Source: an uncultured Lactobacillus sp.
Lineage (GTDB): Bacteria > Bacillota > Bacilli > Lactobacillales > Lactobacillaceae
Assembly (NCBI RefSeq): GCF_948948975.1
Contig: NZ_CARBVX010000027.1
Span: 1-19,642, forward strand
DNA length: 19,642 nucleotides
Direction: 5' to 3'
The translations under genes and the position numbers were made by a program. Shown here piece by piece: positions 6,870 to 13,891 of the stretch. Each line of letters opens with the position of its first letter. Positions within the stretch are counted from its first letter, which is position 1. The notes beneath the pieces are model-generated. The model did no database searches and had not been told where the DNA came from. It saw nothing but the letters and a program-made list of their open reading frames with translations.

Positions 6870-7424
6870 TATATTGCTAAAATTGGACCACTTAATGCCG
6901 AAAAAATAGCTTGCTCTCCTCACGGAACTGCTACTTTTACTGAAGATGAGGAACAAGATACGCTACATATTATGATTGAAATGTTTGACACTCCAGCAAA
7001 CATCGAACACTGGCAACACTTCCATGGTTTCCCCGATGGTAAAGATGCTCATGTAGCAACAATGGACAATGACTTAAACGGAGATGGTTTTGTCGATTTA
7101 CCAGAAACTGAACCGGTATCAGGTACAACGATGGTTCCATTCAATGCAAATCCAGAAACTATTAATGTTCCGACTGATTCCTACCCACACGCTGATGAAT
7201 ATGGTCACTATCTATACGAAGCTGATGTTCCTTTAAATGAATTAAAGAAGCATTTTAAAGAAATCTTTAATACAACTGATCTAGCTCTAGATAAGCGCGT
7301 AGTTTATATTCATGGTGTGCCTGACAGCTTATCTCTTCCAGATACGGTTCAAGGCAGCGTTTTAAACTATGGTCCACATGTTACTTTACCAATAGCTGTC
7401 GGCAAAATTAAAAAGAGTAATTAG
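6861..7424 (+). CDS. CHRD/Cu-Zn SOD-like protein with a dockerin-type Ca loop
   Basis: A 187-residue protein starting at ATG 6861, behind AGAAAGG. The N-terminal half resembles CHRD or Cu/Zn superoxide dismutase-like beta-barrel proteins: ATFTEDEEQDTLHIMIE, then a His-rich stretch EHWQHFHGFPDGKDAH (His50, His53, His55, His64). A canonical 12-residue calcium loop follows, DLNGDGFVDLPE at residues 71-82 (Asp71, Asn73, Asp75, Glu82). Later it has HADEYGHYLYEADVPL and VVYIHGVPDSL. There is no signal peptide or membrane segment, so it appears cytoplasmic. The His cluster could bind metal, but enzymatic activity is not supported by the sequence alone. It is monocistronic, with a long hairpin terminator downstream. 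The start region is duplicated in inverted orientation upstream. Confidence 0.7.
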   Translation: MKKYIAKIGPLNAEKIACSPHGTATFTEDEEQDTLHIMIEMFDTPANIEHWQHFHGFPDGKDAHVATMDNDLNGDGFVDLPETEPVSGTTMVPFNANPETINVPTDSYPHADEYGHYLYEADVPLNELKKHFKEIFNTTDLALDKRVVYIHGVPDSLSLPDTVQGSVLNYGPHVTLPIAVGKIKKSN

Positions 7425-7444
7425 TAAATAATAATTAATAAAGT

Positions 7445-7496
7445 AAAAGGTTGATAGATAGTCGTTTTCTTTAACGATTATCTATCAATCTTTTTA
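7445..7496. terminator. Bidirectional terminator, 22-bp stem
   Basis: 7445-7466 pairs with 7473-7494 over about 22 bp including two G-U pairs; loop TTCTTT; T-run at the end. It separates the convergent CHRD-like and exporter genes and touches the exporter stop codon. Confidence 0.9.
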
Positions 7497-8945
7497 TTTA
7501 CTCTTTTTGTTAAATACTAAATTTAAACCAATTGCAATTACTAATAAGGCGGTCGCACACCACATAATTTCTTGAAGTCCTAAATGAAAAATATTTCTCA
7601 TTGTTGGAAGTAAATTCTGCGGCAAACTTTTTGCGGAATTGGCATCACTTAATTTATTGAGCATCCCCATTGTTATACCAGAATTCTCTCTTACTCCGCG
7701 CGCTAATTCCATATTCATAATTACTCCATAAACTGCAGCCATCACAGTCTGAGCTAAAATTCTAATCAAATATGAAAGTGACGTTGCTGGTGCCATATTT
7801 TTTTCACTAGCATCAACCTGAACTTTTATTTGAAGTAAAACAAAAATAAAACCCACACCAAAGCCAGAAAAAGTTCCGATACCAGCTAACCACCAAATGT
7901 TAGTACTTTGCGGCGCTAGTGCTAAACCTAAAGACGAAATCAAAATACAAATTAATCCCATTGAGAGCAGAGTTCGATTACTAAAGCGTGCTTTTAAGGG
8001 GTTAACTACTAAAGTCCCTACAACATCAACTAAAGAATTAGGAATTAGCGTCATCCCGCCAAGTAATGCAGTTGTTCCAAGTAATCCTTGCGCCCACATT
8101 GGCAAATAGGTATTTACAGCTAAAAAAGCTCCCCAGCTAAAAATAAAAAGTAAAAAATCTCCAACTAAAGCACGATTTTTAAACATGCTAATAGGTACAA
8201 CTGGATTGGGGTGATTAGCTTCATGCATAAAAAATAAGACTAGTAAAATTATGCCAGCAACGACTAAGCTGATCACAATCCAGCTGCTAGTTAAACCAAG
8301 AAGTTGGATTCCTAATAAAAGTAAAGTTAGACCAACAATAATTAGGAAAGAGCCCAATACATCAAACTTTGGAGTCTCTTTAATTGTACCTTCACGATAA
8401 TAGAACAATGAAAGAAAAATTGCTAAAAGTCCAATCGGAATATTGATATAAAAGACCCAATGCCAAGAAAGTGAATCAACCAAATAACCACCTACTAGCG
8501 GTCCGATAATAGCTGCTACACTAAAGGCAGCCCCTAAATAACCTAAAATTTTTGTTCTTGCTTTAATATTATCAAAGATAAAACCAGCCATTATATAGGG
8601 TAGCGAACCCATTCCTCCAGCCCCTACTCCCATTAAAGCTCGAGCTAAAAGAAAAAAATACATATTATTTGCCAGTCCCTGAAAAAGTGACCCTAATACA
8701 AAAAAGAGTAACGATAATTCAAAAGCCGACTTATTACCAATCTTTTCCCCAACTTTAGTCCAAATTGGGGTTGAAACAGACATTCCTAAGAGCATAATGG
8801 CAATTATCCATCCCATAAATTGAATTCCATGTAAGTCTGCAATAATAGCTGGAATCGCTGTATTAATAATCGTACTATCTAATCCCGCCATTACATTTGC
8901 TAAAACCATAGCAAATGTGACCATCGTTACTTGCCTTTTTGTCAT
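7494..8945 (-). CDS. DHA2 (EmrB/QacA) family drug exporter, copy 1
   Basis: A 483-residue major facilitator with 14 predicted membrane helices, the DHA2 drug:proton antiporter type. Helix 1 has LDSTIINTAIPAI (motif D1). The loop after helix 2 has TKVGEKIGNK (motif A variant), and helix 5 has IIGPLVGG followed by WHWVFYINIPIG (antiporter motif C). Such proteins expel hydrophobic toxic compounds using the proton gradient. ATG at 8945 has AGGTG five bases upstream; a TTG 16 codons earlier is in frame but lies within the leader hairpin. It follows, and is clearly paralogous to, the exporter at 9052. Its own promoter (9020-9048) and a leader terminator (8971-9002) lie in the 106-base gap, so it is not a simple second gene of an operon. 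Confidence 0.93.
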   Translation of the reverse strand: MTKRQVTMVTFAMVLANVMAGLDSTIINTAIPAIIADLHGIQFMGWIIAIMLLGMSVSTPIWTKVGEKIGNKSAFELSLLFFVLGSLFQGLANNMYFFLLARALMGVGAGGMGSLPYIMAGFIFDNIKARTKILGYLGAAFSVAAIIGPLVGGYLVDSLSWHWVFYINIPIGLLAIFLSLFYYREGTIKETPKFDVLGSFLIIVGLTLLLLGIQLLGLTSSWIVISLVVAGIILLVLFFMHEANHPNPVVPISMFKNRALVGDFLLFIFSWGAFLAVNTYLPMWAQGLLGTTALLGGMTLIPNSLVDVVGTLVVNPLKARFSNRTLLSMGLICILISSLGLALAPQSTNIWWLAGIGTFSGFGVGFIFVLLQIKVQVDASEKNMAPATSLSYLIRILAQTVMAAVYGVIMNMELARGVRENSGITMGMLNKLSDANSAKSLPQNLLPTMRNIFHLGLQEIMWCATALLVIAIGLNLVFNKKSK

Positions 8946-8970
8946 CAGTACACCTACTTTTCTATGAAAT

Positions 8971-9002
8971 AAAAAACCCCAATTATTTTGCAATAATCAA
9001 GG
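8971..9002 (-). terminator. Leader terminator/attenuator before exporter copy 1
   Basis: On the minus strand CCTTGATTATT (9002-8992) pairs with AATAATTGGGG (8987-8977), including three wobbles, loop GCAA, followed by six T (8976-8971). It lies between a predicted promoter and the ATG at 8945. It could end copy 2 transcripts, attenuate copy 1, or both. Confidence 0.75.
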
Positions 9003-9019
9003 CTAATAATCTTATCTAA

Positions 9020-9048
9020 AATATACTTGCTTAATTCCCTAAACACAA
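9020..9048 (-). promoter_or_regulatory. Predicted promoter of exporter copy 1
   Basis: -35 TTGTGT (9048-9043), 17-base spacer, -10 TATATT (9025-9020), starting four bases after the stop of exporter copy 2. The -35 is weak. Confidence 0.5.
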
Positions 9049-9051
9049 GCT

Positions 9052-10530
9052 TTATTTTGATGATCTATTAAGTTTTTTATTTGGCTGCTTAAAATTAAAA
9101 TAAAAGTTAAAGATGGTTGCAATTAACAATAAAATGAATGAAACAGCCATAATTTCGTGTATACCACTATGAAAAATTTTACGCATTTCTGGTAGTAAAG
9201 ACTGTGGCAATAATTTAGCTGATTTTGCGTCACTTAGTTCATTCATCATATGCATCGTAATATTTGAATGCGTATTAATTCCACTAGCTAACGCTAAATT
9301 CATGATGACCCCGTATACTGCTGCCATAACAGTTTGAGCTAAAATTCTAATTAAATAAGAAGTTGAGGTCGCAGTTGCCATATCTTCCATTCCAGCATCG
9401 ATTTGTACTTTTACTTGAAGTGCAACAAAAATAAATCCTACTCCAATGCCGGAAAATGCCCCAATCAAAATTAATATCCAGAGAGGAGTTTGATCATTAG
9501 CTAAGAAAAGACCACCAGATGAAATCATCATTGTAACAATTCCAATCATTACTAGCGTAAAAGTTCTAATTTTTTCTTGAATTGTAGCAACTGTTTGGGA
9601 TGCAATAATTTCAACGATGGAGTTAGGAATTAACGTCATCCCACCCATTAAAGCCGACATTCCTAAAAGAGCTTGAGCCCACATTGGTAAATATGTATTT
9701 ACAGCAATAAAAGCTCCCCACGTAGTCGCAAATAAAATCAAATCACCATTTAAATCATGATTACTAAAGATAGATAAAGGAATAATTGGATTTTCTGCTT
9801 TAGCTTCATGCAAAAAGAAAAAGATCAGTAAAACTAAGCTAAATAGGATCAACCCTACTACAATCCAAGTTGCAGTTAACCCTAAGAGTTGAATTCCCAT
9901 TAAAAATATAATTAAACCACTAACTAGTAGACAGGCCCCTTGTAAATCAAAAACTGGAGCAGTTTTTGGTGTAACTGGCTTGTAATAGATCAAGGAAATT
10001 AATAAAGCAACTAAACCAATTGGAATATTAATATAAAATACCCAGTGCCATGATAAAGCATCAATTAGCCAACCTCCCACTAAAGGTCCTAAAATTGCTG
10101 CTCCATTGAAACTAGCTGTCAAATATCCCAAAACTTGGGTTCTTTTCTTAATATTTGGAAAGACGTACCCTGCAATAATATAAGGCAAGGACCCCATTCC
10201 TCCACCACCAATTCCCATAATCATTCGGGCAACTAAGAAAAAGTAGATATTAGGTGCTAGTCCTTCAAGCGTTGAACCTAAAACAAACAGCACTAGTGCA
10301 ATCTCAAAAGCTAATTTATTAGTAATTTTTTCTCCAATTTTTGTCCAAATTGGTATTGAAACAGACATTCCTAAGAGGTAGACCGCCACAATCCACCCCA
10401 TAAATTGGATCCCACGTAACGCTGAAACGATAGCAGGAATAGCCGTATTAGTAATAGTTCCATCTAACCCTGCCATAACGTTCCCTAGCATCAACGCTAC
10501 TGTCACCATCGTAATCTGTTTTTTATTCAT
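9052..10530 (-). CDS. DHA2 (EmrB/QacA) family drug exporter, copy 2
   Basis: A 492-residue DHA2 exporter, alignable with copy 1 along its whole length and sharing long identical stretches (PLVGGWLIDALSWHWVFY, LIPNSIVEI, SYLIRILAQTVMAAVYGV). Motif D1 is LDGTITNTAIPAI and motif C is ILGPLVGG. The most diverged parts are the ends and the large central loops, as expected for an old tandem duplication with altered substrate range. ATG at 10530 has GAGGGA about nine bases upstream. It is divergent from the glycerol facilitator. The leader carries its own promoter, a tiny reading frame and a terminator hairpin before the gene. The tail is lysine-rich (KQPNKKLNRSSK). Confidence 0.93.
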   Translation of the reverse strand: MNKKQITMVTVALMLGNVMAGLDGTITNTAIPAIVSALRGIQFMGWIVAVYLLGMSVSIPIWTKIGEKITNKLAFEIALVLFVLGSTLEGLAPNIYFFLVARMIMGIGGGGMGSLPYIIAGYVFPNIKKRTQVLGYLTASFNGAAILGPLVGGWLIDALSWHWVFYINIPIGLVALLISLIYYKPVTPKTAPVFDLQGACLLVSGLIIFLMGIQLLGLTATWIVVGLILFSLVLLIFFFLHEAKAENPIIPLSIFSNHDLNGDLILFATTWGAFIAVNTYLPMWAQALLGMSALMGGMTLIPNSIVEIIASQTVATIQEKIRTFTLVMIGIVTMMISSGGLFLANDQTPLWILILIGAFSGIGVGFIFVALQVKVQIDAGMEDMATATSTSYLIRILAQTVMAAVYGVIMNLALASGINTHSNITMHMMNELSDAKSAKLLPQSLLPEMRKIFHSGIHEIMAVSFILLLIATIFNFYFNFKQPNKKLNRSSK

Positions 10531-10551
10531 TAAAGCACTTCCCTCAATAAC

Positions 10552-10586
10552 AAAAAGAGCCCTTATTACATTTGGTAATTAGAGCT
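10552..10586 (-). terminator. Leader terminator/attenuator before exporter copy 2
   Basis: On the minus strand AGCTCTAATTAC (10586-10575) pairs with GTAATAAGGGCT (10569-10558) at 11 of 12 positions, then C and five T (10556-10552), only 22 bases before the ATG. No gene lies upstream on this strand, so it must act in the exporter's own leader. A small frame M-S-K-L-stop (10593-10579) runs into the first arm. Confidence 0.8.
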
Positions 10587-10603
10587 TGGACATTTATCTT
10601 CTT

Positions 10604-10633
10604 ATTATGCAAACTTTTTGCTTAAAATTGCAA
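10604..10633 (-). promoter_or_regulatory. Predicted promoter of exporter copy 2
   Basis: -35 TTGCAA (10633-10628), 18-base spacer, -10 CATAAT (10609-10604). Expected transcription start is near 10597, just upstream of the leader hairpin. Confidence 0.5.
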
Positions 10634-10674
10634 GATTCTTTAAAAAATATCTATGCTTTTTTTACAAACTTAGG

Positions 10675-10680
10675 TATAAT
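10675..10680 (+). promoter_or_regulatory. -10 element of the glycerol facilitator gene
   Basis: Perfect TATAAT about 55 bases before the ATG at 10735; no convincing -35 box at the right distance. Confidence 0.5.
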
Positions 10681-10734
10681 CAATACTTGTGTTTATTTTT
10701 CACTTATTTTTTTCAAGAGAGGAAAAAGTATCTT

Positions 10735-11487
10735 ATGGAACATAGTTGGATGCTCAAGTATTTTGCCGAATTTTTCGGTACGCTAATCATGGTTATGTTT
10801 GGTAACGGTGCCGTTGCCAACTCATTTTTAAAGGGAACTACTGGTAATGCTCATGATGGTAAAGCCAATGGTGGTTGGATTTTAATCGCCTTCAGTTTTG
10901 GTTTTGGTGTTATGCTTCCAGCAATGCTTTTTGGATCAATTTCTGGTAATCACCTTAATCCAGCCGTTACACTTGCTCAAGCTACTGCTGGTGTCTTCCC
11001 CTGGGCACAAGTAACACCTTACATTATTTCACAAGTTCTTGGTGCAATTTGTGGTCAACTTCTTATTATCACTATTTACTGGCCATATATTAAAAAATCT
11101 ACCGACTCTAATATTGTTTTTGCATGTTTTGCTACTAGCGACTGCGTTAACAGTAAATGGAATGGTTTCATTTCTGAACTTGTCGGTACTGGTGTCTTAA
11201 TGTTTGTTGCAATCGGTTTATACAAGGGTATGTTCTTCAAACAAGCAGTTGACATTGCCAATATCGGTGTAGGATTCTTAATCACTGCTTTGGTTATGGC
11301 ACTTGGTGGTCCAACTGGTCCAGCCCTTAACCCGGCACGTGACTTCGGTCCAAGACTTGTTTACTCAATCTTACCAATTCCTAATAAAAAGGATGCTCAC
11401 TGGAGCTATGGCTGGGTTCCTGTAGTTGCTCCTATCTTAGGTGCAATCATCGGAATTTTCCTTTACAAGATTCCATTTGGACTTTAA
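10735..11487 (+). CDS. glpF: Glycerol uptake facilitator (aquaglyceroporin)
   Basis: A 250-residue six-helix channel of the MIP family. Both half-helix signatures are present: GNHLNPAVT (NPA at 75-77) and GPALNPARDFGPR (NPA at 199-201, Asp203). Asp after the second NPAR is typical of glycerol-conducting members rather than water-only aquaporins. Lactobacillus members can also pass water, dihydroxyacetone or lactic acid. The start is ATG 10735; the frame is open upstream to 10618 but that stretch is not protein-like. The nearest site, AGAGG, is about 12 bases away, rather far. It is monocistronic, with its own -10 element and a strong terminator. No glycerol kinase is adjacent. Confidence 0.95.
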   Translation: MEHSWMLKYFAEFFGTLIMVMFGNGAVANSFLKGTTGNAHDGKANGGWILIAFSFGFGVMLPAMLFGSISGNHLNPAVTLAQATAGVFPWAQVTPYIISQVLGAICGQLLIITIYWPYIKKSTDSNIVFACFATSDCVNSKWNGFISELVGTGVLMFVAIGLYKGMFFKQAVDIANIGVGFLITALVMALGGPTGPALNPARDFGPRLVYSILPIPNKKDAHWSYGWVPVVAPILGAIIGIFLYKIPFGL

Positions 11488-11497
11488 TTATTCTGAT

Positions 11498-11528
11498 AAA
11501 AAAGCAGATCAAGTGATCTGCTTTTTTT
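11498..11528. terminator. Bidirectional terminator after glpF
   Basis: Perfect stem of 13-14 bp around AGCAGATC/GATCTGCT with A-tract and T-tract flanks (11498-11511 and 11514-11527). It serves both glpF and the convergent CPBP operon. Confidence 0.93.
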
Positions 11529-12312
11529 AATTTTCAACTTTATTAACTCTTTTATTAAAAGCATAAATACAAATTATCGAAACAATTATCACAATTCCAA
11601 AAATAATTAATATCGGACCCCATGGTGAAGCCTCAGCATTCATATTTGCAATATTTGGTTGTAAATCTAATAAAAAATGCATTAGAATACATGGCCAGAT
11701 TCGATTAGTAAAAATATGCAGATAGGAGAAGGCTAACCCGATAGCAGTTGCATAATAAACTTGTTGGAAAGTTGCATCTAGCTGTGCCCCATGTCCTAAG
11801 TTAATCAAATGGAATAATCCAAATAAAACTGAAGAAAAAATGCTCGACCAAAGCAAAACGTACTGTTTATTTTCAAAAATCTTGGTAAATAAATTAAACA
11901 AAGTTACACGACAAAGAAATTCCTCTCCAATTCCAGCGGCTAAAGCAACACAAATAGAAGACCACATCATTTCAGGCATTAAATTAAAGACTTGTGCCCA
12001 GCTTGCAATCAGATTCATTAAAAAGTATAAAGCCATTAACATAATACAAAAGATAATGGTTAAGATCTTGACTTTACCCTCTTTAGGTAACTTAATAAAA
12101 ACACTATCTGTTTTATAAAATATTTTTGCTCCCAGTGCTAAAAAACAAACAATCACTAAATACAATATTGGGGCCCAAAGTTCAGAAAATGCCGTTACTA
12201 TATCACCAGCTTCAGTATAGATTAACAGATAGACTAGTGAGGCTATTGTGAGCCACTTAATTGATACACTAGTTTTATTGATTGCTAAATAATTATTCTT
12301 CTTTTCTTTCAT
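11527..12312 (-). CDS. CPBP family intramembrane metalloprotease
   Basis: A 261-residue membrane protein of the CAAX-protease/bacteriocin-processing (Abi) family. Catalytic motifs are GEEFLCR (Glu130, Glu131, Arg135), FGLFH (Phe164, His168) and MHFLLD (His212, Asp216), all within hydrophobic helices, as expected for an intramembrane zinc site. Bacterial members include bacteriocin immunity proteins and peptide-processing proteases; which applies here is not visible. ATG at 12312 follows AGAGGAAAA. It is the third gene of a tight minus-strand operon, seven bases after the AEC transporter stop. The operon lies directly downstream of a helveticin-like bacteriocin gene, so an immunity role is possible but unproven. 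Confidence 0.88.
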   Translation of the reverse strand: MKEKKNNYLAINKTSVSIKWLTIASLVYLLIYTEAGDIVTAFSELWAPILYLVIVCFLALGAKIFYKTDSVFIKLPKEGKVKILTIIFCIMLMALYFLMNLIASWAQVFNLMPEMMWSSICVALAAGIGEEFLCRVTLFNLFTKIFENKQYVLLWSSIFSSVLFGLFHLINLGHGAQLDATFQQVYYATAIGLAFSYLHIFTNRIWPCILMHFLLDLQPNIANMNAEASPWGPILIIFGIVIIVSIICIYAFNKRVNKVEN

Positions 12313-12319
12313 TTTTCCT

Positions 12320-13258
12320 CTATATTCCCATTAAATTAGCCAAACTAATTATGACTGGAAGAGTAATAATTGCTACTAAAGTAGATAAACACATTAATTT
12401 AGTAGGAAATTTTACTTCAAAATTACTGATTAAGCTAAAAAGCACTACTACCCCTGCTACTGGACAAGCTGCCATAATTAAAGTTGTCATTTTCGCAATT
12501 GATGGAAGTGGTAAAACTAGTAAAAAGCCTAAGATTATTAAGGGGAAAAACAAGTTTCTAACTAATACTCCACTCCAAACTAACTTATCATGCCAGTCTT
12601 CTTTTAAATTAATAGCTCCAAGATTTGTACCAATAACAATCATACTTAGAGGAGTATTCAAATTAGCAATATAATTCATAGGATCAGAAACTATATCAGG
12701 TAATTTGATTTGAATTACAAACAATATCATTCCTACAATCGCTGCAATAATATTAGGATTAACGATAGCTTGACGAACACTCTCTTTAAATGACTGCTTC
12801 TTCCTAGTAAACATTCTAATGCCATGCGTCCACATAAAGATGTTATAAATAATCAAATATGGTACTGCGAAAAATACACCATTATTTCCTAAAAGCGCCT
12901 GTACTAAGGGAATTCCCATAAAACCTGCATTAGTGTAAGTTCCAGCATATCGTAGAATTGTTCTTTTTTGCTCGTCTTTAATTGTTCTTTTGTTAAAGAG
13001 AATCGAGCTTACAATAATTTTGAACACAAATAAAACAAGTACCAGCAAAAAAATTAAGCTAAATTGTATTAATCTAGTAACTGAAAAAGATTGTCGAAAA
13101 GAATTAATAATCAAGCATGGTGATACTACATAAAGAAGTATCTTAGTTAAATCTTTTACTGTTTGTTCATGGAGAAATTTTACCTGGTAGCAAATCCAGC
13201 CAACAAACATCAAGATAAACATAATCACTACTTGTTTTGTCGGTAGTAACAAAGGCAT
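12320..13258 (-). CDS. AEC family (auxin efflux carrier-like) transporter
   Basis: A 312-residue, roughly ten-helix permease. Family features are the N-terminal GWICYQVKFLHEQTVKDLTKILLYVVSPCLIINSF block, with a conserved Pro in helix 2, YTNAGFMGIPLVQALLG (the N-x-G-F-x-G-x-P motif) and the C-terminal MAACPVAGVVVLFS. Lactic acid bacterial relatives export or exchange organic acids such as malate, or dicarboxylate/amino acid analogues; the substrate here is unknown. Its ATG overlaps the stop of tag by one base (TAATG), which implies translational coupling. The CPBP gene follows seven bases downstream. Confidence 0.92.
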   Translation of the reverse strand: MPLLLPTKQVVIMFILMFVGWICYQVKFLHEQTVKDLTKILLYVVSPCLIINSFRQSFSVTRLIQFSLIFLLVLVLFVFKIIVSSILFNKRTIKDEQKRTILRYAGTYTNAGFMGIPLVQALLGNNGVFFAVPYLIIYNIFMWTHGIRMFTRKKQSFKESVRQAIVNPNIIAAIVGMILFVIQIKLPDIVSDPMNYIANLNTPLSMIVIGTNLGAINLKEDWHDKLVWSGVLVRNLFFPLIILGFLLVLPLPSIAKMTTLIMAACPVAGVVVLFSLISNFEVKFPTKLMCLSTLVAIITLPVIISLANLMGI

Positions 13259-13824
13259 TACAGTTCTCCATTCTTAAACCTACAATCTTCTAGGTGATCA
13301 TTTATTAATCCAACTGCCTGCAAAAATGAATATATTGTTACTGGCCCTACAAATTTAAAACCTCTTTTTTTCATTTCTTTTGAAATTTGTTTAGACAAAT
13401 CATTTGAAGCAGGAACATCCTCCATTTTTTTAGGATGATGATTTATTGGCTCAGGAATAGACTTAGTTAAAATTTGTTTGAAAGTTTGATTGTTGTTTTC
13501 TAGTTTAACTAAAACTTTTGCATTATTAATTGCAGCATTAATCTTTAGTCGGTTTCGGATAATTCCTTTGTCTTGCATTAATCTTTCAAAATCATCTTCA
13601 TTAAATTTGGCTACTTCATGATAGTCGAAATTTGCAAATACTTTTCGAAAATTTTCCCGTTTATTTAAGATTGTTTTCCAAGATAATCCCGATTGAAAAC
13701 TTTCTAATACAAGCATCTCATATAGGTAAGTTGAATCTAGATTCAACTTACCCCACTCATTATCATGATATTCTTGATAGAGTGGATTCTTACTATTTCC
13801 CCAACTACAACGCATTTTTTCCAT
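13258..13824 (-). CDS. tag: DNA-3-methyladenine glycosylase I
   Basis: A 188-residue base-excision repair enzyme that removes 3-methyladenine from alkylated DNA. The family opening CSWGNSKNPLYQEYHDNEWG is present with zinc ligands Cys6 and His20. The second pair, His177 and Cys181 (HLEDC), is near the C-terminus. The catalytic-pocket stretch LESFQSGLSWKTILNKRENFR and KFVGPVTIYSFLQAVGLINDH are intact. Length and motif order match E. coli Tag. ATG 13824 has GAGGTG about six bases upstream. It is the first gene of a three-gene operon with a membrane transporter and a membrane protease, an odd mix for a repair gene. An extended -10 promoter lies just upstream. Confidence 0.96.
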   Translation of the reverse strand: MEKMRCSWGNSKNPLYQEYHDNEWGKLNLDSTYLYEMLVLESFQSGLSWKTILNKRENFRKVFANFDYHEVAKFNEDDFERLMQDKGIIRNRLKINAAINNAKVLVKLENNNQTFKQILTKSIPEPINHHPKKMEDVPASNDLSKQISKEMKKRGFKFVGPVTIYSFLQAVGLINDHLEDCRFKNGEL

Positions 13825-13846
13825 TTTTCACACCTCATTTTTATCA

Positions 13847-13855
13847 ATTATAGCA
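13847..13855 (-). promoter_or_regulatory. Extended -10 promoter of the tag operon
   Basis: TG-C-TATAAT read on the minus strand (13855-13847), about 23 bases before the tag start. Its upstream half is the end of the preceding terminator stem, so there is no separate -35. Confidence 0.6.
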
Positions 13856-13887
13856 AAATAGACAGACATAAAAGTCTGTCTATTTTT
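13855..13887 (-). terminator. Terminator of the bacteriocin gene
   Basis: Perfect 13-bp stem: 13855-13867 with 13874-13886 (AAAATAGACAGAC and its complement), loop of six. It lies five bases after the bacteriocin stop codon. The stem itself ends in TTTT. Confidence 0.85.
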
Positions 13888-13891
13888 CATT

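Noticed and set aside
10618..10734. 39-codon N-terminal extension of the glycerol facilitator
   Set aside because: It would span the -10 TATAAT and is not conserved-looking; MIP proteins start near the first helix.
11840..12674. Plus-strand open frames of 92 and 130 codons
   Set aside because: They lie opposite the CPBP and AEC genes, whose motifs are clear; composition is not protein-like.
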